A stretch of DNA of 64,000 bases from CAVZGO01 sp963774935 (GCA_963774935.1 CAVZGO010000001.1:470990-534989), one strand, 5' to 3'; shown: positions 36,019-46,172, counted from the first letter of the stretch. Notes: a model not told the origin generated them from the sequence alone. A program made the numbers and translations.

Positions 36019-37115
36019 ATGACTCAAAAATCTCTCGGGCATACTGAGCTCGTTTGGACCTGCCCTAGCTGCACGTCCAAAGTCCCCGGCTTGCAGAAAA
36101 CTTGCCCTGCCTGCGGTTCCCCGCAACCCCCTGATGTTAAATTTGAGCAGGGTAAGCAAGAGCTTATCACGGACCCCGCGAAACTTGCGGCGGCAAAAAA
36201 AGGCGCTGACATTCACTGTCCATTTTGCGGTACCCGCAATGCAGGTGACGCAGTCACTTGTAGCCAGTGCGGAGGCGATATCAAAAGCGGTCTGCGACGG
36301 GAAACCGGTCAGGTGATCGGTGCATTCAGCACCGAAACAAAGCCGCCCAAACAGATGCCGTGCCCAAACTGTGCCACACCTAACGTAGAGACAAATACCA
36401 CTTGCACCGCCTGTGGCGCCCTCCTGCACGAAGCAAAGCCCGCCGAGGCACCTGTTCCTGCGGTGGCTGCACCAGCGCAGCCGCGCAATAATCGCTGGCT
36501 GATCTTTGGAGCGATTGGATTGGCTGTGCTGGTGATCATCTGCCTGGTCTTTGTGATCTCAAATTTCAGCAAACGCTCTGATCTTACCGCTGAAGTTGGA
36601 AGTGTAAACTGGTTGCGGTTGATACCCATACTGGAGCTTCGCGATAGCAATCAGTCCGGCTGGCAGGAGCAAATTCCCGCCGAAGCTGAAGTCGGTCGCT
36701 GTGAGGATCGTCTGTACACGACACAAGATCAACCTCCAGCATCTGGAAATTATCAGGAAGTATGTGGTACGCCGTATACCAAGGATACCGGCTCTGGTCT
36801 GGGCGAAGTTGTGCAAGATTGCCAGTATGAAATATATCTGCCTTATTGCCAGTACACGATCCAGGAATGGCAGGTGATCGATACCATTGAGCAGCAAGGC
36901 TCTGATCTTAATCCTCAATGGCCAGACCTTAAATCTCTACCAGTGCACAGCGCGAGGGTGATCGCCAGGAAACCTTTACCATTATTTTCCAAACCGAAAA
37001 GGGCACCTACACTTATACCACCAGCAGCCTAGAGGAGTTCCAAAGGTTTAGTCCCGGCAGCCAGTGGACCCTGGTGTTGAATGGTTTTGGTGATATCGTA
37101 GAAATTCAACCGTGA
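36019..37115 (+). pseudogene. Membrane protein with double zinc ribbons, frame break near end
   Basis: The N-terminus has three zinc-ribbon units with paired cysteines (CPSC...CPAC; CPFC...CSQC; CPNC...CTAC), then a Pro/Ala linker, one membrane span at about residues 165-190 (FGAIGLAVLVIICLVFVI) and an outer domain with four cysteines. The frame stops early at 37032, but a one-base shift near 36953 restores EGDRQETFTIIFQTEKG and carries on to TGA at 37115. Starts 9 bp after kamA, so probably cotranscribed. No function known. Confidence 0.7.
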
Positions 37116-37240
37116 TCCTGGCAGGAATAAATTTACTCGAAACAAGAGAATCGGTATTGACAAAGCCAAGATTAATGAGTATAATATTTATATAATTTGT
37201 CATAATAATTCTTCTGGAGTGATGATGATAGCGATAACTT
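37116..37240. other. AT-rich intergenic region
   Basis: No gene. It holds the probable promoter of the structured leader that follows: TTGACA at 37157-37162 is a perfect -35, but a matching -10 at normal spacing is poor (AGTATAAT lies at about 37178-37185, spacing 17-18). This makes a start of transcription near 37192 likely. Confidence 0.5.
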
Positions 37241-37253
37241 GCATGTGTCTGAG

Positions 37254-37431
37254 GCGGGGTAAGTAACCACCGCTTCGACACAGTATAAGAGATAAAGCAC
37301 TTCACCCCTGCTTTATCCAGCCAACAGACAGTCGAAGGGTGGTTGCGACCCCGCTAACGAATACCAATTCGTTGAGCTTGTGTGCACACGTTGCATGGGT
37401 CCACCGCCCTTTTTGATTTGTCTGTTGGCTG
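37254..37431 (+). ncRNA. Structured leader RNA of cysteine operon
   Basis: A long interrupted helix is formed by GCGGGGT (37254-37260), AACCACC (37265-37271) and CTTCGAC (37273-37279) with GTCGAAG (37331-37337), GGTGGTT (37338-37344) and ACCCCGC (37348-37354). Inside is the perfect hairpin GATAAAGC/GCTTTATC (37291-37317). CAGCCAACAGAC (37318-37329) in the enclosed loop can pair perfectly with GTCTGTTGGCTG (37420-37431), just before the cysM ribosome site. AGGGTGG (37336-37342) could also pair with CCA..CCCT before TTTTT (37410-37414). These exclude one another, as in a riboswitch. It is not a T-box by its 5' half. Confidence 0.6.
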
Positions 37432-37455
37432 TTTTATTTTCCAGGAGTAAATTCG

Positions 37456-38425
37456 ATGATCAACCAGATTACCAATACAAATCTCGCCATCGGCAGTTAC
37501 CAGATAACCGAAGGAATTCCCTTATCAGGATTAGCTGGGACAGTGGGAAATACCCCGTTGCTGCCCATCCGGAGCATCACCAAGCACTGTATCCCCGCAT
37601 GTCCAGGTGTTGGCAAAGGCTGAATGGTTCAATCCAGGTGGATCCATTAAAGATCGACCGGCAATGAACATCATGCGTTCAGCGCTTGCAAGTGGCGTCT
37701 TAAGCAAAGGGCAACGGCTGCTGGATTCGACATCGGGAAATATGGGCATCGCTTACGCAACTTTGGGAGCATCCCTTGGCATTCCAATCACGCTTGCCTT
37801 GCCAGAAAATGCCAGCCCTGAGCGCATTGCTATCCTGCGTGCTCTGGGAGCAGAGCTGGTCTTGACCGACCCTATGGAAGGCTCAGATGGAGCACGGCTG
37901 GTGGCTCAGCAAATGGCATCGGATCAACCGGATCGCTATTTCTATGCCAACCAGTATGACAATCCTGCGAACTGGCAAGCCCATTATCTGACCACCGGAC
38001 CTGAGATAGTTCATCAAACCCATGGTCAGGTCACGCATTTCATTGCTGGTCTGGGCACTTCTGGGACTTTAACCGGTGTGGGTCGTTACCTGAACCAATA
38101 CAACCCGGATATTCAGCTCATCGCGGTACAACCAGATTCACCTTTCCATGGGCTGGAGGGTTTGAAACATATGCCGAGTGCCATCCGACCAGGCATATTC
38201 GACATCCACTTACCAGACCGTACGATCGAGGTTTCTACCGAGGCGACCTATGACATGGTTCGTCGCCTGGCGCGGGAAGAAGGTCTTTTTGTGGGAATTT
38301 CATCCGGCGCGGCTATGCTGGCTGCATTGCAAGTCGCCAGCCAATTAGAAATAGGCGTCATTGTAACCATGTTCCCTGATGCCGGCTATAAATATTTAAG
38401 TGATCGCGATCTGTGGAAGTCTTGA
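37456..38425 (+). pseudogene. cysM: Cysteine synthase, CysM type, frame-broken near N-terminus
   Basis: PLP enzyme that adds sulfide or a protein thiocarboxylate to O-phospho- or O-acetylserine. ATG 37456 with CAGGAG 8 nt before. The N-terminal part GTVGNTPLLPIRSI is in one frame, and from about 37600 the frame changes to VQVLAKAEWFNPGGSIKDR (PLP lysine), STSGNMGIAYA, and GLGTSGTLTGVGRY. Removing one base in TATCCCCGCA joins them (about 322 aa). The operon with mec, cysO and moeZ indicates that the sulfur donor is CysO-thiocarboxylate, as known for M. tuberculosis CysM. Confidence 0.87.
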
Positions 38426-38448
38426 AATCATATCTAAATGTGTAACCT

Positions 38449-38889
38449 ATGACAATCATCATCCCATCCCATTTACTTAATGATATTTACGCGAACGGTG
38501 AAGCATCTTATCCTGAAGAGAGTGCTGGTCTGTTGTTAGGCGAGAGTATCGTAACAGACGCAATATCGCATAAAAAGGTGCTCGCCATCCTGCCTCTTAC
38601 CAATGCCAGAGAGGACGAAGCTCGCCACAACCGCTACCTGATCACCCCTCAAGATATGCTGCATGGTGAGCAGGAAGCCATGAAGCGTGGCATGGATGTC
38701 ATTGGGGTCTATCACTCGCATCCTGACCATCCTGACCAGCCATCGGAATTCGACCGGGAATGGGCACTGCCCTGGTTTTCCTACTTGATAACCAGCATCC
38801 AATCCGGTAAAGCAGCCAAATGTCGTTCCTGGTTGTTAAATGACAATCGCATAAGTTTTTCAGAAGAAACAATCGACATCGCTAACTGA
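38449..38889 (+). CDS. mec: Mec, JAMM/MPN+ metallopeptidase
   Basis: 146 aa zinc peptidase that cleaves cysteine from the CysO-cysteine adduct. The JAMM motif is complete: Glu in EESAGLLLG, HSHP in VIGVYHSHPDHP and Ser-x-x-Asp in QPSEFD. It starts 23 bp after cysM without a clear ribosome site. It might also trim the C-terminus of CysO here, since that protein extends beyond its di-glycine. Confidence 0.9.
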   Translation: MTIIIPSHLLNDIYANGEASYPEESAGLLLGESIVTDAISHKKVLAILPLTNAREDEARHNRYLITPQDMLHGEQEAMKRGMDVIGVYHSHPDHPDQPSEFDREWALPWFSYLITSIQSGKAAKCRSWLLNDNRISFSEETIDIAN

Positions 38890-38987
38890 ACCATCCATGG
38901 GGCGGTTAGCAGTGATAGTCGGACAACCCGCATCTACCATGCGCACCAATATGGAAGAGCGATACAATACATCATTGAGAGGAAAAA

Positions 38988-39290
38988 ATGTCACTCTATT
39001 TTGTACGTCACCAACATTCAGCAGACACCTGCCCTGCGAAAAACCCTGAAATGGGACAGATGCTGCTCACCCACCTCAGCCCGATCAATGCTCGTAAGTT
39101 CGGCATCAGCATTCAAGGCGATGCTGTTCTGGATAACCAGCATACAATGGTCTTGATTTTAGAAGCTGAGCAGAAAGAACACGTAACAAATTTTATGCAG
39201 CCGTTCGAGATGGCAGGCAGCGTAGAAATTTGGCCGGCATCGAGCTGTGAAGTAGTGGTTGACCGGGCTGGATGTGAAACACCTGCTTAA
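38988..39290 (+). CDS. Small conserved protein in cysteine operon
   Basis: 100 aa, starting MSLYFVRHQHSADTCPA. Fold pattern is that of a small alpha/beta (ferredoxin-like) domain. Conserved-looking residues include two His near the start, a Cys in TCPA, and two Cys near the end (SSCEVVVDRAGC). AGAGAGG lies close before the ATG. It resembles small hypothetical proteins found near sulfur genes; a role in sulfur binding or sensing is a guess from context. Confidence 0.6.
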   Translation: MSLYFVRHQHSADTCPAKNPEMGQMLLTHLSPINARKFGISIQGDAVLDNQHTMVLILEAEQKEHVTNFMQPFEMAGSVEIWPASSCEVVVDRAGCETPA

Positions 39291-39313
39291 TTAAATTGCT
39301 AAGGATTGGTGAA

Positions 39314-39598
39314 ATGCCACGATTACGAATTCCCACACCACTGCGGCCTTATGCTGCAAACCAGAGTGAGCTTACCCTGGAAGGTGATACCGTCCAGGCA
39401 GTACTGGCAGCACTCACCCAACAATACCCAACCATCCAACCGCATTTGTTCAGGGAAGATGGCGAACTGCGACCTTACGTTAATCTCTTCCTCGGGGAGG
39501 ATAACATCAAGGATTTGCAGGGTTTACAGACCCAGCTAAAGCAAGAAGACCGGCTGATGTTGATACCGTCCATAGCTGGTGGAACAACATCCGCTTAA
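39314..39598 (+). CDS. cysO: CysO, ubiquitin-like sulfur carrier with extended tail
   Basis: A MoaD/ThiS-like beta-grasp protein, 94 aa. ATG 39314 with AAGGA about 8 nt before. Its family pattern is IPTPLRPYA at the N-terminus and LMLIPSIAGG at the C-terminus. It carries sulfur as a C-terminal thiocarboxylate after adenylation by MoeZ. Here four residues (TTSA) follow the di-glycine, so the protein would need trimming before activation, as in the QbsE/QbsD system. The DNA shows no sign of an indel there. Confidence 0.88.
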   Translation: MPRLRIPTPLRPYAANQSELTLEGDTVQAVLAALTQQYPTIQPHLFREDGELRPYVNLFLGEDNIKDLQGLQTQLKQEDRLMLIPSIAGGTTSA

Positions 39599-39629
39599 TT
39601 TGTGATGATGATACGATTGGGTAATGCTT

Positions 39630-40784
39630 ATGCTTCCAAGTCTAAATCGTGAAGAAATCTTACGTTATTCCCGCCACCTTCTGATCCCTGAAGTCGGATT
39701 AGAGGGGCAGCGCAAGCTCAAAGCAGCTTCAGTACTGCTCATCGGCACCGGCGGGCTGGGCTCACCCGTTGCACTTTATCTGGCAGCCGCAGGAATTGGT
39801 CGAATCGGTCTGGTCGATTTCGATGTGGTCGATTCTTCTAACCTCCAGCGCCAGGTCATTCATGGCACCAGCGCCATCGGCACGCTTAAAGTCGAATCAG
39901 CTCGCCAGCGCATACAGGACCTCAACCCTGACATTGACGTCGAAATTTATAATGAGCCATTTACCTCAAGCAATGCGATGCAAATCGCCCAGGATTATGA
40001 TGTCATTGTGGATGGGACCGATAACTTCCCCACACGCTACCTCACCAACGATTTGTGTGTGCTGCTAGGGAAACCGAATGTTTATGGCTCGATCTTCCGC
40101 TTCGATGGTCAGGTGAGCGTCTTTGATGCACGCCGCGGTCCTTGCTACCGCTGCCTGTTTCCTGAGCCGCCGCCGCCCGGATTGGTACCATCCTGTGCTG
40201 AAGGAGGCGTCCTCGGAGTTCTTCCTGGAACGATCGGCACTCTCCAGGCTACGGAGACGCTGAAACTGATCCTGGGCATTGGAGAGCCACTCATTGGAAA
40301 GCTTTTACTTTATAATGCGCTCGATCTCAGCTTTGAGTTTGTGAGGTTGAAGAAAAATCCGCACTGCAAGGTCTGCGGTCCAAACCCAGAAGTAACCGAA
40401 TTGATCGATTATGAAGCTTTTTGCGGTGTCCCTGGTCGAGGACACGAAGTCGATGATGCCAGCATGGGCATGGAAATCACTGCCACCGAGCTTCAAGAAC
40501 GACTAAACAAAGGCAATCATCTTTCTCTATTGGACGTGCGTGAGCCACATGAGCTGGAAATCTCCAGCCTGTCTGGTGCGGTAAATATCCCGCTCGGACA
40601 GTTAGCAGGTAGGCTTTCTGAACTTGACAGTGCTGATGATCTGGTTGTTTTGTGTAAATCTGGCACTCGCTCTGCGCGCGCCTTAGAGCTGCTGTATAGT
40701 GCAGGCTTCCGCAAGGTGAAAAATTTAAGAGGTGGGATAAATTCCTGGGCTCGTGATGTAGACCCCAGCCTGCCAATTTATTAA
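39630..40784 (+). CDS. moeZ: MoeZ, MoeB-like adenylyltransferase with rhodanese domain
   Basis: 384 aa from ATG 39630. The E1-like domain (1-270) shows RYSRHLLIPEVG, the nucleotide motif LLIGTGGLGSPVALYLAAAG, DGTDNFPTRYL, and zinc CxxC pairs (CYRC; CKVC). A C-terminal rhodanese domain (285-384) has the active Cys in VVLCKSGTRSARAL. It adenylates CysO and passes on sulfur. Closes the cysteine operon, 31 bp after cysO. Confidence 0.93.
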   Translation: MLPSLNREEILRYSRHLLIPEVGLEGQRKLKAASVLLIGTGGLGSPVALYLAAAGIGRIGLVDFDVVDSSNLQRQVIHGTSAIGTLKVESARQRIQDLNPDIDVEIYNEPFTSSNAMQIAQDYDVIVDGTDNFPTRYLTNDLCVLLGKPNVYGSIFRFDGQVSVFDARRGPCYRCLFPEPPPPGLVPSCAEGGVLGVLPGTIGTLQATETLKLILGIGEPLIGKLLLYNALDLSFEFVRLKKNPHCKVCGPNPEVTELIDYEAFCGVPGRGHEVDDASMGMEITATELQERLNKGNHLSLLDVREPHELEISSLSGAVNIPLGQLAGRLSELDSADDLVVLCKSGTRSARALELLYSAGFRKVKNLRGGINSWARDVDPSLPIY

Positions 40785-40815
40785 CCTTAATATCCAGTTT
40801 AGCTAAAACAAATGT

Positions 40816-40823
40816 GCTATAAT
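40816..40823 (+). promoter_or_regulatory. Extended -10 promoter of uvrA
   Basis: TGCTATAAT with no good -35, 76 bp before the ATG. Downstream, GGTGGTGAATTCG and repeats of ACCG/CGGT could form a small leader hairpin. Confidence 0.5.
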
Positions 40824-40899
40824 CACAGGTCGATCAAACGCGCCTTGCCACCGTGATCCGGGTGGTGAATTCGACCAGCTGATCAGGAAGAATCTGCCT

Positions 40900-43845
40900 A
40901 TGCATCAAAATGTAATTCGAGTTGTTGGCGCACGTGAGCATAACTTGAAAAATATCACGGTGGAAATCCCTCGTGATAAGTTTGTGGTGATCACGGGTTT
41001 ATCTGGCTCTGGGAAATCATCTCTGGCATTTGATACGATCTTTGCCGAAGGACAGCGTCGCTACGTTGAGTCGCTCTCAGCCTATGCACGCCAATTCCTT
41101 GGTCAGATGGATAAACCCGATGTCGATTACATTGAGGGTCTATCCCCTGCAGTGTCGATTGACCAAAAAGGTGCATCCCATAATCCACGCTCTACCGTCG
41201 GTACTGTTACTGAAATTTACGATTTCCTTCGCCTTCTCTATGCCCGGGCAGGAATCCCGCACTGCCCGATCTGCGGCAGCCTAGTATCCAAACAATCTGC
41301 ACAAGAAATTGTGGATACACTGGAGAACTTACCTGATGGAGCGCGACTGCTGATCTTATCCCCATTGGTGCGCGGGCGAAAAGGAACACACCAATCCGTG
41401 TTGGACGAAATCCGTAAAGCTGGTTTTGTTCGCGCGCGCGTGGATGGTGAGGTGTTCGAATTGGATGAGGAAATCCAGATGGATCGTTACAAGATCCACA
41501 CTGTTGAAGCGGTCGTAGACAGACAGGTGATCCACCGCTCAGCCGAGACAGCCGAACTAGAAGCCTTTCGTTCACGCCTGACCGATTCCGTAGAGACAGC
41601 CCTTAAATTTGGTGAAGGATACTTAACTGTTCATTGGTTGAATCCCCCCCAGGTCGAAACCGATTTCCCCACCGAAGAGGAAGACTTAACCAGTAAAGAG
41701 CCACCAGAAAAGGGGCGCGACTTACACTTCTCTGAATTCTTAGCCTGTCCTGAGCATGGCTCAGTCCTACCGGAGATAGAACCGCGTACTTTCTCTTTTA
41801 ACACACCTCATGGCGCCTGTCCTGAGTGCCAGGGCTTGGGTGGTAAGCTTGAAATAGATCCCGATTTACTCATACCCGATCAAGATCTCGCGTTGAATGA
41901 AGGCGCTATCTTTCTGAGCGAATGGAATGGACCTCGCGAGGAAGGTGGCTATTACTGGCAGACCCTCGAAGCCGCAGCGCGTGAATTCCACATAAATTTG
42001 GACGCCCCGGTGCGTTCGTTATCGAAAGAAAAACTGGATATCGTGTTGTATGGCACGCATGGCAAAGAAGTAACCATTCATTATCACAATAAAGATGGCA
42101 GGCAGGCAACTTTCCGTACACCCTTCGAAGGCGTGATTAATAACTTGCACAGACGATATACCGAAACTACTTCGGAATACATCAAAGAAAGAATCTCCGA
42201 AGTGTTGAGTGAGGTCATCTGCCCAGCCTGCAACGGAGCACGGCTGCGTAAAGAGGCAATAGCGGTAACGATTGCCGATGCGAATATTGTAGAAGTGACT
42301 CAATGGCCTGTAGATCAGACCCTGGAATGGGTGAAAATTTTAGCCAGTCATGATACCCCGCTGTCATCCCGCCAACAAGCGATTGCAGAACGCATTCTGA
42401 AGGAAATACAGGCTCGTTTAGGCTTCCTGGTGAATGTTGGTCTGGAATACCTGACCTTGCAGCGCTCTGCAGCCTCGCTCTCTGGAGGCGAGGCGCAGCG
42501 CATTCGCCTTGCAACACAAATCGGTTCCCGTCTGATGGGGGTGCTGTATGTCTTAGATGAGCCATCCATTGGTCTCCACCCACGCGATAATTCACGCCTG
42601 CTGCAAACACTCAAAGGCTTGCGAGATTTAGGAAACACCGTGCTGGTGGTGGAACATGATGCAGAAACAATATTAGAGGCGGACTGGGTAGTAGACTTAG
42701 GCCCACGCGCTGGAGAACATGGTGGTCGCGTCGTCGCTGAGGGTACTGTTAAAAATATCCTGGAAAGCCCAGAGTCCCTTACCGGTGCATATCTCTCCGG
42801 GAGATTGAAAGTCGATATTCCAAGTAAGCGGCGCAGCGGTAATGGCAAGGCGCTACACATCTTGGGCGCGCGGGAGAACAATCTCAAAAACATCGATGTG
42901 ACCATCCCTCTGGGCATCCTGGTTTGTATTACCGGTGTATCAGGCTCAGGGAAATCGACTCTCATGGTGGAGATACTCTACAAGGCGCTTGCCCGAGACT
43001 TGAATCGTGCTCGCACACAACCTGGTGCACATGAACGAATAGAAGGCCTCGAACACCTGGATAAAATAATCAATATCGACCAGTCACCCATCGGTCGTTC
43101 ACCACGTTCTAATCCGGGCACCTACACCGGTCTTTTCGACCAGATTCGTAGCCTTTTTGCGGAATTACCTGAAAGCAAGATTCGCGGCTATAAACCGGGA
43201 CGATTCTCTTTCAACGTTCATGGCGGGCGTTGTGAAGCCTGCCAGGGACAGGGCCAGCTGCGTATCGAAATGCAATTCCTGCCCGATATCTACGTCCCAT
43301 GCGATGTATGCCATGGGGCGCGCTTTAATCGCGAAACCCTGCAGGTACGTTATAAGGATTTAAATATTGCTCAGATCCTCGACCTGACCGTTGAGGAAGG
43401 TCTGGTGTTGTTCTCGGCTTTTCCAGCAATGGCAAGTAAGTTGAGAACCCTGTCAGAAGTCGGCTTGGGATACATCCGTATTGGACAACCTGCCACCACG
43501 CTTTCAGGTGGTGAGGCTCAACGGGTCAAGCTGGCTCGTGAGCTTTCCCGCCGGGCTACCGGTCGCACCATTTATGTGTTGGATGAGCCGTCGGTTGGAT
43601 TACACGCCGCCGATGTGCACATGCTGATCGAAGTACTGCAGCGACTGGTGGATGCCGGAAATAGTGTGATCATCATCGAGCACAATCTGGATATTATCAA
43701 AGTGGCTGATGCGATTATTGACCTGGGTCCGGAAGGCGGCGATAAAGGCGGTTGGATTGTCTCCCAGGGCACACCCGAGGAAGTCTGTGCTACGGATGCG
43801 TCATATACCGGTCAGTTCTTGAGACCTTATGTTTGTGGCAGTTGA
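40900..43845 (+). CDS. uvrA: Excinuclease ABC subunit A
   Basis: 981-aa DNA damage sensor of nucleotide excision repair. Two ABC modules: Walker A GLSGSGKSSLAF and GVSGSGKSTLM; signatures LSGGEAQRIRLATQIGS and LSGGEAQRVKLARELS; Walker B LYVLDEPSIGLHPRD and IYVLDEPSVGLH. Zinc modules with CPIC, CPECQG, CPACNG and CEACQGQG. Frame intact over its full length, which contrasts with many neighbours. Confidence 0.97.
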   Translation: MHQNVIRVVGAREHNLKNITVEIPRDKFVVITGLSGSGKSSLAFDTIFAEGQRRYVESLSAYARQFLGQMDKPDVDYIEGLSPAVSIDQKGASHNPRSTVGTVTEIYDFLRLLYARAGIPHCPICGSLVSKQSAQEIVDTLENLPDGARLLILSPLVRGRKGTHQSVLDEIRKAGFVRARVDGEVFELDEEIQMDRYKIHTVEAVVDRQVIHRSAETAELEAFRSRLTDSVETALKFGEGYLTVHWLNPPQVETDFPTEEEDLTSKEPPEKGRDLHFSEFLACPEHGSVLPEIEPRTFSFNTPHGACPECQGLGGKLEIDPDLLIPDQDLALNEGAIFLSEWNGPREEGGYYWQTLEAAAREFHINLDAPVRSLSKEKLDIVLYGTHGKEVTIHYHNKDGRQATFRTPFEGVINNLHRRYTETTSEYIKERISEVLSEVICPACNGARLRKEAIAVTIADANIVEVTQWPVDQTLEWVKILASHDTPLSSRQQAIAERILKEIQARLGFLVNVGLEYLTLQRSAASLSGGEAQRIRLATQIGSRLMGVLYVLDEPSIGLHPRDNSRLLQTLKGLRDLGNTVLVVEHDAETILEADWVVDLGPRAGEHGGRVVAEGTVKNILESPESLTGAYLSGRLKVDIPSKRRSGNGKALHILGARENNLKNIDVTIPLGILVCITGVSGSGKSTLMVEILYKALARDLNRARTQPGAHERIEGLEHLDKIINIDQSPIGRSPRSNPGTYTGLFDQIRSLFAELPESKIRGYKPGRFSFNVHGGRCEACQGQGQLRIEMQFLPDIYVPCDVCHGARFNRETLQVRYKDLNIAQILDLTVEEGLVLFSAFPAMASKLRTLSEVGLGYIRIGQPATTLSGGEAQRVKLARELSRRATGRTIYVLDEPSVGLHAADVHMLIEVLQRLVDAGNSVIIIEHNLDIIKVADAIIDLGPEGGDKGGWIVSQGTPEEVCATDASYTGQFLRPYVCGS

Positions 43846-44267
43846 ATCTGGATGATAACCTTATCATGACACGCTGCAGATAAATCATCAGGGAGCGGCT
43901 GGTTGGTGCTGTCCAGGTGAACGTTAAAATATCGAGCGTGTCCAGGGTAGCGTTGAAAATATCGGGTAAACACCTCCGCCACCCGCTTATCATCCTCTAT
44001 TACTTCCGCGTGAGCCTGGTATTCTTTGTTGGATAAATACACTTTTAAGCCGGCGTTATTCCGCAGATTACGCCACCAGGTGCGATTTCTACGGCTCGTG
44101 ACTGTGATCATACCGGGATTATTCTCATCTAACCAGACTCCATTGACCGGCACGGTATAGATCTTCCCGCTTGTCCGACCCTTGTAGCTTACCAGGAGCA
44201 AATTCTTGCCAAGCAAGGGGTGTAAAGGTGATCGTAAAATTCGGACTACCAAGGCGTTATACCACAT
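43827..44267 (-). CDS. Deazaflavin-dependent nitroreductase-like protein
   Basis: 146 aa of the DUF385 (F420/flavin-binding split-barrel) family. It contains LLLVSYKGRTSGKIYTVPV, the phosphate/cofactor loop, and TWWRNLRNNAGLKVYL. The real cofactor (F420, FMN or other) cannot be told from sequence. It overlaps the end of convergent uvrA by 19 bp. Confidence 0.8.
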   Translation of the reverse strand: MWYNALVVRILRSPLHPLLGKNLLLVSYKGRTSGKIYTVPVNGVWLDENNPGMITVTSRRNRTWWRNLRNNAGLKVYLSNKEYQAHAEVIEDDKRVAEVFTRYFQRYPGHARYFNVHLDSTNQPLPDDLSAACHDKVIIQIQLPQT

Positions 44268-44288
44268 AGAAGCTTCTCCTGATAAATG

Positions 44289-46172
44289 TCACTCCAGCTT
44301 CTGCTCCCATAATGTTCCTCCTTGAGGCAGCTCCGGAACCCACAATGCGCCTTTTTTCACTCGTGCTTCTTGACCTGTAAAAAGCTCGACAAAGAACGAG
44401 CCATCTGGAATTCCCCCATGCACTACTGATAGTGGACCTGCTGGTCGAGGAGAAGCGCTCCGGTTGGCTATTACGATGACACGCCCCTGGTCATGTTCCC
44501 GCTGAAAAGCAAATAAATCCTGCTCCACCACCAGCATTTGGAAGCCGCCCCTTTGCAACACACTCGAGTTGCGCCGAAATGCGATCAACTGGCGATAAAA
44601 ATCCAGGAGATGGTGATCCCATTGGTTCTCATTCCAGCGCATGCAGCCGCGCTGCGCCAGCATTGGTTCGTCTTGCATGCCAATTTCGTCGCCATAATAT
44701 ATTCCCGGTACGCCAGGGTAAGTAAACTGCACCAGCGCGGCCAGACGATGAAGCGCAGTATTCCCTTTGACGACACTTTGAATACGCTCGGTGTCGTGGC
44801 TGCCCAGCAGGTTATATTGCTGCTGGGCAATCACCCATGGGATGGCTGCCCGACGTTCTCGCCACATTAGCCTCAAGCGCTGTGGTAGGGAGCGGCTCAT
44901 CCGAGGTCAGTACTCCTTTGACGCTGATGGATATCGATGCGATAGGGCTGCAGCCAGCGTAAGAGCGGCACGCTCATCCCGACATAGTTCATTACCCCAT
45001 CCCATTGATCCCCCTGGAGCTGGCTGGTGGCATCGAAAAAGTGTTCACCAAACAGGTATGCATCGGGATTCGTCTGCTTAACCGCCTGACGTATACCCCG
45101 GGCAATTTCCACCCCGTTCTGATCAGCCCCCTGGCGGGCGAGCATATTGGCAACATCCACCCGCCATCCATCCGCTGAGAAAGGGAGGAAGCAGCCAGCG
45201 CTTGAACACAGAATCACTGCCGGCATACATCCGCTGGCGCAATTCAACACTCTGGTAATTCAACTTTGGCAATGTCCATATCGCCTAACCAGCTGGCGTA
45301 TTCATCCGGATGGCTGCGAAATGTGTAGAACTCTGCTTCAGGTACAATTCTTATCCTGGCGTGCTTTCTGGAACCAGGAATGCCAGTATCCGCTGTGGTT
45401 GGGCACGATGTCCAGGATATAGCGCATCCCACGCTGATCTAAAGCCTGGCGTAAATTCACCAGACTCTGATCTCCTCCAAGATGAGCATCGACATGATCA
45501 TAATCAACAACATCGTATTTGTGGTTTGAGAAGGCCGAAAATATTGGGTTGAGATAAAGCGCGTTCACTCCCAGGTGCTGCAGGTAATCCAGATGCTGAA
45601 TGATCCCCTGAAGATCGCCCCCATAGAAGACAAGCGGCATGATCTGCTTTGGGTCTGCTGCTTCTCCCCACGGGTAAGTGCGTGGACGGTTGCCACGGAA
45701 TTCATACTCGTCCGGTTGAGGGTCATTTGATGAATCACCATTGGCAAACCGGTCAGGAAATATCTGGTAAAAGACCGTACCCGCCAACCAGGAGACAGGC
45801 TGATATCCAGCCAGGATTTGAAAGTCGAAGGCATCCAGTGGCTCATGAGCACTAGATCCCAATCGCCGAGTAATTCCAAATACCGTCCTCTGCATCAATC
45901 ATAAAACGATAATGCGTCACTGGCTCGGTTACGGACAAGTCACCAATCCACCAATTACAACCCGGGCTGCCTTGCTGCTTTTGCATCCTCGCCAGAGTTG
46001 CCTCTCCATCGGGCGAGGTGCGAAGAAAAACATTCTTGACCGGTGAGGTCAAACCTGTTCGCAGCTTCAGTCGAACAACCTCCCCAATCTGTGGGTAAGG
46101 ATTTGAGACATAGCTTTCAGAACCATCGTGATGTATCGAAATTAGCCAACCAGGATTGTTTGGATGCAGCAA
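44289..46172 (-). pseudogene. GH13 neopullulanase/maltogenic amylase, at least five breaks
   Basis: An alpha-amylase family enzyme acting on maltodextrins, about 610 aa when joined. An N-terminal CBM34-like beta-domain is followed by the catalytic barrel. All four family regions survive: DIVPNHSG, GWRVDVANML (nucleophile Asp), LFGEHFF (acid/base Glu) and LLGSHDTER. The frame changes near 45865, 45343, 45262, 45190 and 44898. Each can be repaired by a one-base change, which restores text such as QSVELRQRMYAGSD. So many breaks could be true decay, but the intact catalytic sites favour repeated sequence error. Confidence 0.8.

Noticed and set aside
37254..37414. T-box riboswitch before cysM, because of AGGGTGG and a T-run
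   Set aside because: The 5' half lacks the AGTA, AGAG and GGTGAGA blocks that are clear in the trpS T-box of the same window, and TGGT would pair with an ACCA end, not the UCCA expected for tRNA-Cys.
40991..42965. Several long minus-strand ORFs inside uvrA
   Set aside because: Antisense shadows; uvrA is intact and explains the open frames.
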